A DNA stretch of 64,000 nt from Pezizomycotina sp. ARF18 (taxonomy: Eukaryota; Ascomycota), in the NCBI GenBank assembly GCA_002224055.1, contig AZLU01000009.1, positions 62,001 through 126,000 on the forward strand. The letters are read 5' to 3'. Position 1 is the stretch's first letter, and each line of letters opens with the position of its first letter. Positions 60,960 through 64,000 of this stretch are shown piece by piece. The notes under the pieces were generated by a model that was given only the letters and a program-made list of their open reading frames with translations, was not told the origin of the DNA and searched no databases. Position numbers and translations under genes: made by a program.

Positions 60960-63646
60960 ATGGATCCAAGTTCGAGTTTTGCTCCGGATTACCAGCCGTC
61001 GTCCCTCAAACTCCAAGACTTCGCATGCGCTAGATGCAGAAAGCGCAAGACAGTCTGCGTATATGGTAACTTCAGGGCCGACGACGTGAGATCAACCTGG
61101 ACGCCGGACAACTCGACGGCGTGCGATTCTTGCATTCGGGCGAGTCAAGGTCTAAACGACGATTCAATCACAGCTGCGTGCCGCCAACAAGATCCTCAGC
61201 TAGCTCGAGACATTTTAGAACGCCGTAGGTTTCTCGGCGATGAAGACGGAGATCAAGCTCAGCCAAGGTATCACCCGACGATGAAGAAGCCCAGGGGAGC
61301 ACCGCGGATGAGCACAGTTCACAATCTGTCGAGACAAAACTTCGGGGGCAACACAGGTTGAAGAGGGCGACAAAAGAGCTGGTGGTAATGCAGATGAAGA
61401 AGAGGACGCTATCGACCAGCAACAACCTAGCGACAGCGCTGAAAGTGAAAACCTAGGAGCGGATCCGACAAATAGCTCCAAAGCCCAGTACATAATTTTT
61501 CGGGACGCAATCAACGAAGTTTCGGTTCCCCTTCGGTCTTTGCAAGACATGGGCTGTAAGTTGGCGCCTTTATGTTACCGCCATTCATTGTCACAAGTCT
61601 CCAACGACGATTTATTTTTTCAGGGCCACATACCTTCTCCGTGCTTGAATTACTGCTAATTTTCACCTCAGGAATGGAACGACTGATACACCAAGCATTC
61701 AAACACGTCGATGTAATTGGTCCCCATGTATCTGAGGGCTATTTCGACCTATATGGGCCTACCGGCGAAATAATATTACCGCTGTCTGGGATTCTGTCAT
61801 TCAACCCGACTGGAACATCACGATGGTGATGTGGCCGTTACCCGAACCCTCAGTTAGCGTACCGAGTCCTTTGACGACAACGTCGATCCCGACGAGGGCA
61901 TCGATACATTGTGCAAAGGCACACGAGTTCCTTCGTCCGTTCCCCACATCGCTAAACTTCTGTTCACACTTATACGGCCAAAACTGCCTAAGCGTCCAAA
62001 GGCCTACCTGATCACAAGCTGCATCATCATCGCGTGTCGCGAATGCGGCGTCGACGATAGCATTCGTGACCTCATACTCTCCAAAAGCGGCCTGGAGGTC
62101 GACGTCGCCCTGCGGAACTCTAAAATAATAGACAAGCTCTTCGCGAAGCAAGATTGGAGCGTCATGATGAGTATTCTCAAGGACTCCCAGAACGAGTTCG
62201 AGACGAAATACCCGTGCCTTTTTCACACGGTCTGCAAGGAAGCCATGGGGTCGGAGGATGATTGGAAGAAACATGTACATGAACACATTAACAACGCCGA
62301 CGGACCTAAATGGCCGGATGAATGGCGTTGCGGGTTTCCGAAGTGCAGTTTCCATAGTAGTAGGCCGGATTGTCCGAGCATCTTGCTGGATGATAAGCTC
62401 AGTCACATCGCGGAACACTCGAAGCATCGGACGACATCGAATCTTTGGTGGAAGATGAAAAACACTGGAACTTTATGAAACGCTCGGGCTATATCGAAGG
62501 GGGCAGGAGCTAAGGATCACGGATCCCAATATCAGACGCTATGAAGACGACACACACGATATTATAATCCCATCAATGATAATAGATTCAGACTCGGAGC
62601 CTGAACCGAGACCATGGACCCTGCGGAAGCTTCTCAATTCACCGTCGGCGAAGGCCGAACATGAAGCTGTTCATATCGAGCTGGAAATGGCACACCTAGA
62701 AAAGATAGTAAGTGTGTTTATTGTGTCTATTTGTCACGGAGTTCCCATCTCATTTTGTTATCTTCCCATTTGCCTCTCACTTATTGAGTTTCCTCATCTA
62801 ACACTCCAGACTCCACGCTCCTTAGATTGAAATGTCCCAACTACTCGATCTTCCCCCAGAAGGTAGCGCCAGGAGCGCTAGTGATGACTGGCCGAAAATT
62901 CCCAACCCCCACGTTCCGCATCCCGTACCTTTGCGCCAGTATGTCGATCTCAGCTCAGACGACAGCGCCAGTAATAACACCTCGCAGGCTCCGCCAGTGA
63001 GTGAGCGGGACACTGCCTGGCGTGAGGAACAGAACGATAGTAAACAGCAAGAGCCACTCCTCTGCTGGGGATGAGACGGGTTTAGTCGATAGAAATAGAC
63101 TTCGTGTACCAACCCCAATAACGTCGCGTCAGCGAACACGCTCCGACGGCAGCTCGCCTGTTTCATCATCGGAGACTTTGGAGCATGAATCCACCGAAAC
63201 CGAGAAGTCCTGGGAGAGTGCTTCGAAGGAACAGACTCTAAAAGTGCCGGAGAAGTCCAGGAGACCGTGCAGTTGCCTTCCAGTCACTTTGAAAATGGTC
63301 CATCTCCAATTGAGGATGTTGAGAGTGCGACTCTAGCAGAGCATGGAAGCATAGAGCCTCCTTCCATCAAGGATAGTGGCTACGAAGCAGGTGAAGATGA
63401 CTGTATGCAGTGTCGAGTAGCGAAGGCAAAAGTTCGTACACTCTCCCTCGCATGTTCCAGTACTTCAGTGTCTCGGCGATTGACCCATCCTACAGTGCGA
63501 ACATTCTGCATGTTCTGCTTGGGTGCGAGCGCTGCCAGGATATGGATCTAGACTGCTCAAAGCTACATATAGTATCACAAGAAGCAACGGCGTCCGCAGT
63601 AACCGCAAGTCGCTCGATCACAGTTTACCCTCCGATGTGGAGGTGA
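60960..63646 (+). CDS. Zinc-finger-like / fungal ubiquitin-like-domain (ULD) protein, frame-broken
   Basis: The ATG at 60960 leads to a Cys cluster, FACARCRKRKTVC (C-x2-C-x6-C) then ACDSCIRASQ, resembling an expanded Zn2Cys6 module. An acidic linker follows (NADEEEDAIDQQQPSDSAES). The ULD domain is split by an intron (donor GTAAGTTGG near 61557, branch GCTAAT, acceptor near 61671): FRFPFGLCKTWA before it, and after it ERLIHQAFKHVDVIGPHVSE, then GYFDLYGPTGEIILP, then VIQPDWNITMVMWPLPEP. An intact helical stretch from about 61860 to the stop at 62478 carries a C2H2-like pair (CLFHTVCKEAMGSEDDWKKH, then CGFPKCSFHSS). A later intron (about 62708-62825) leads to a disordered tail. The ULD in fungi is a beta-grasp module of unknown role. 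At least five frame changes; it could be two genes meeting near 62480. Confidence 0.6.
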
Positions 63647-64000
63647 TGGGCTTGGTGACCTGGACTAGCACGAAAAATTCAGCTAGTCGGACAAATGCAA
63701 AAGCAGAGTAAGTGTTACGATAAGCTTCCCTGGGGTTTAATGGGTTAGTGTTTACTGACGAAAGCTATTGCGTAGCATCGTCTTTATCCACGATCGGGTT
63801 CTTGGAGGTTCAGTATCCAGCTGGGCCAATGAGGAAAACAACTGCTCTGGCCGCGGGATCTTCTTGCCGAAGACTTGCCTGAAGTAAGGGTAATGACGTA
63901 CGGCTACGAGGCTTATGGCGACGCGTAGCCGTTGCCCGGGGGCTCTCCTTAGACCTGTTGTATAGCCGAAAGCTAGAGCCAGACCGAGCCTCATATTCGT
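63646..64000 (+). CDS. N-terminus of an alpha/beta-hydrolase, probably a fungal NLR/STAND protein, cut by right edge
   Basis: The ATG at 63646 gives MGLVTWTSTKNSASRTNAKA, then a canonical intron 63708-63775 (GTAAGT donor, CTGAC branch, GTAG acceptor). The next exon reads IVFIHDRVLGGSVSSWANEE, then, one frame over, LWPRDLLAEDLPEVRVMTYG and YEAYGDA. The order 'IVFIHG-LGG-TW ... WPRDLL..DLP..R.MTYGY' is the start of the DUF676/PGAP1-like serine hydrolase placed at the N-terminus of many fungal NB-ARC or NACHT proteins, thought to trigger incompatibility or death responses. The serine elbow, nucleotide-binding domain and repeats would lie beyond the edge, so the NLR call is inference. One small indel is seen. 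It follows the ULD gene head to tail with almost no gap. Confidence 0.66.

Noticed and set aside
61801-62427. 208-codon minus-strand ORF
   Set aside because: Antisense shadow of the intact coding stretch of the ULD gene; the plus strand carries the conserved motifs and the Cys/His pairs.

Overview
The window looks like nuclear DNA of a filamentous ascomycete (Pezizomycotina). The basis is short spliceosomal introns with GTAAGT-type donors and CTAAC/CTGAC/GCTAAT-type branch sites, several families that are largely fungal (Clr5-ankyrin, Pth11-like rhodopsin-fold receptors, the fungal ubiquitin-like domain ULD, an alpha/beta-hydrolase of the kind that heads fungal NLR/STAND proteins), and one Tc1/mariner transposon mutated in the manner of RIP (TGG to TAG, CAA to TAA, GAN to AAN). 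I cannot name the species.

Layout. 0-2.7 kb: Clr5-ankyrin gene running off the left edge (-). 4.3-5.6 kb: unrecognised gene (+). 6.2-7.2 kb: short-chain dehydrogenase (-). 8.5-9.6 kb: first Pth11-like receptor (-). 12.8-13.6 kb: coiled-coil protein (+). 14.5-15.8 kb: acyl-CoA dehydrogenase (+). 16.0-17.7 kb: F-box/LRR-like gene (-). 18.4-22.0 kb: fossil of a secreted toxin-like protein with a NucA/NucB-type nuclease domain (-). 25.8-27.6 kb: secreted type-B carboxylesterase (+). 28.2-29.3 kb: tandem two-domain GFA protein (+). 30.8-33.5 kb: divergent pair of a DHDPS-family aldolase (-) and an aldo-keto reductase (+). 37.2-38.6 kb: second Pth11-like receptor (-). 44.2-46.7 kb: uncharacterised fungal multi-span membrane protein (-). 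50.3-51.7 kb: RIP-mutated Tc1/mariner. 53.3-55.0 kb: third Pth11-like receptor (+). 55.8-56.9 kb: secreted Ser/Thr-rich protein (+). 58.0-59.3 kb: intact unknown ORF (+). 61.0-63.6 kb: zinc-finger/ULD protein (+). 63.6 kb to the end: start of an alpha/beta-hydrolase, probably the N-terminus of an NLR-like protein (+).

The gene content is accessory in flavour: cell-surface sensing (three Pth11-like proteins), secreted enzymes and a toxin-like protein, carbon-catabolic enzymes, and immunity- or incompatibility-type modules. No secondary-metabolite backbone gene is seen. Gene-poor, A/T-rich stretches (22-25, 33.5-37, 38.7-44, 46.7-53 kb) separate the clusters.

A striking feature is that almost every recognisable gene is interrupted by small indels, mostly single missing bases, while the codons between them stay conserved and splice sites stay clean. 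This could be uncorrected long-read error or regional decay; the sequence alone does not settle it. Gene boundaries below are the extents of recognisable coding sequence and should be read with that in mind.
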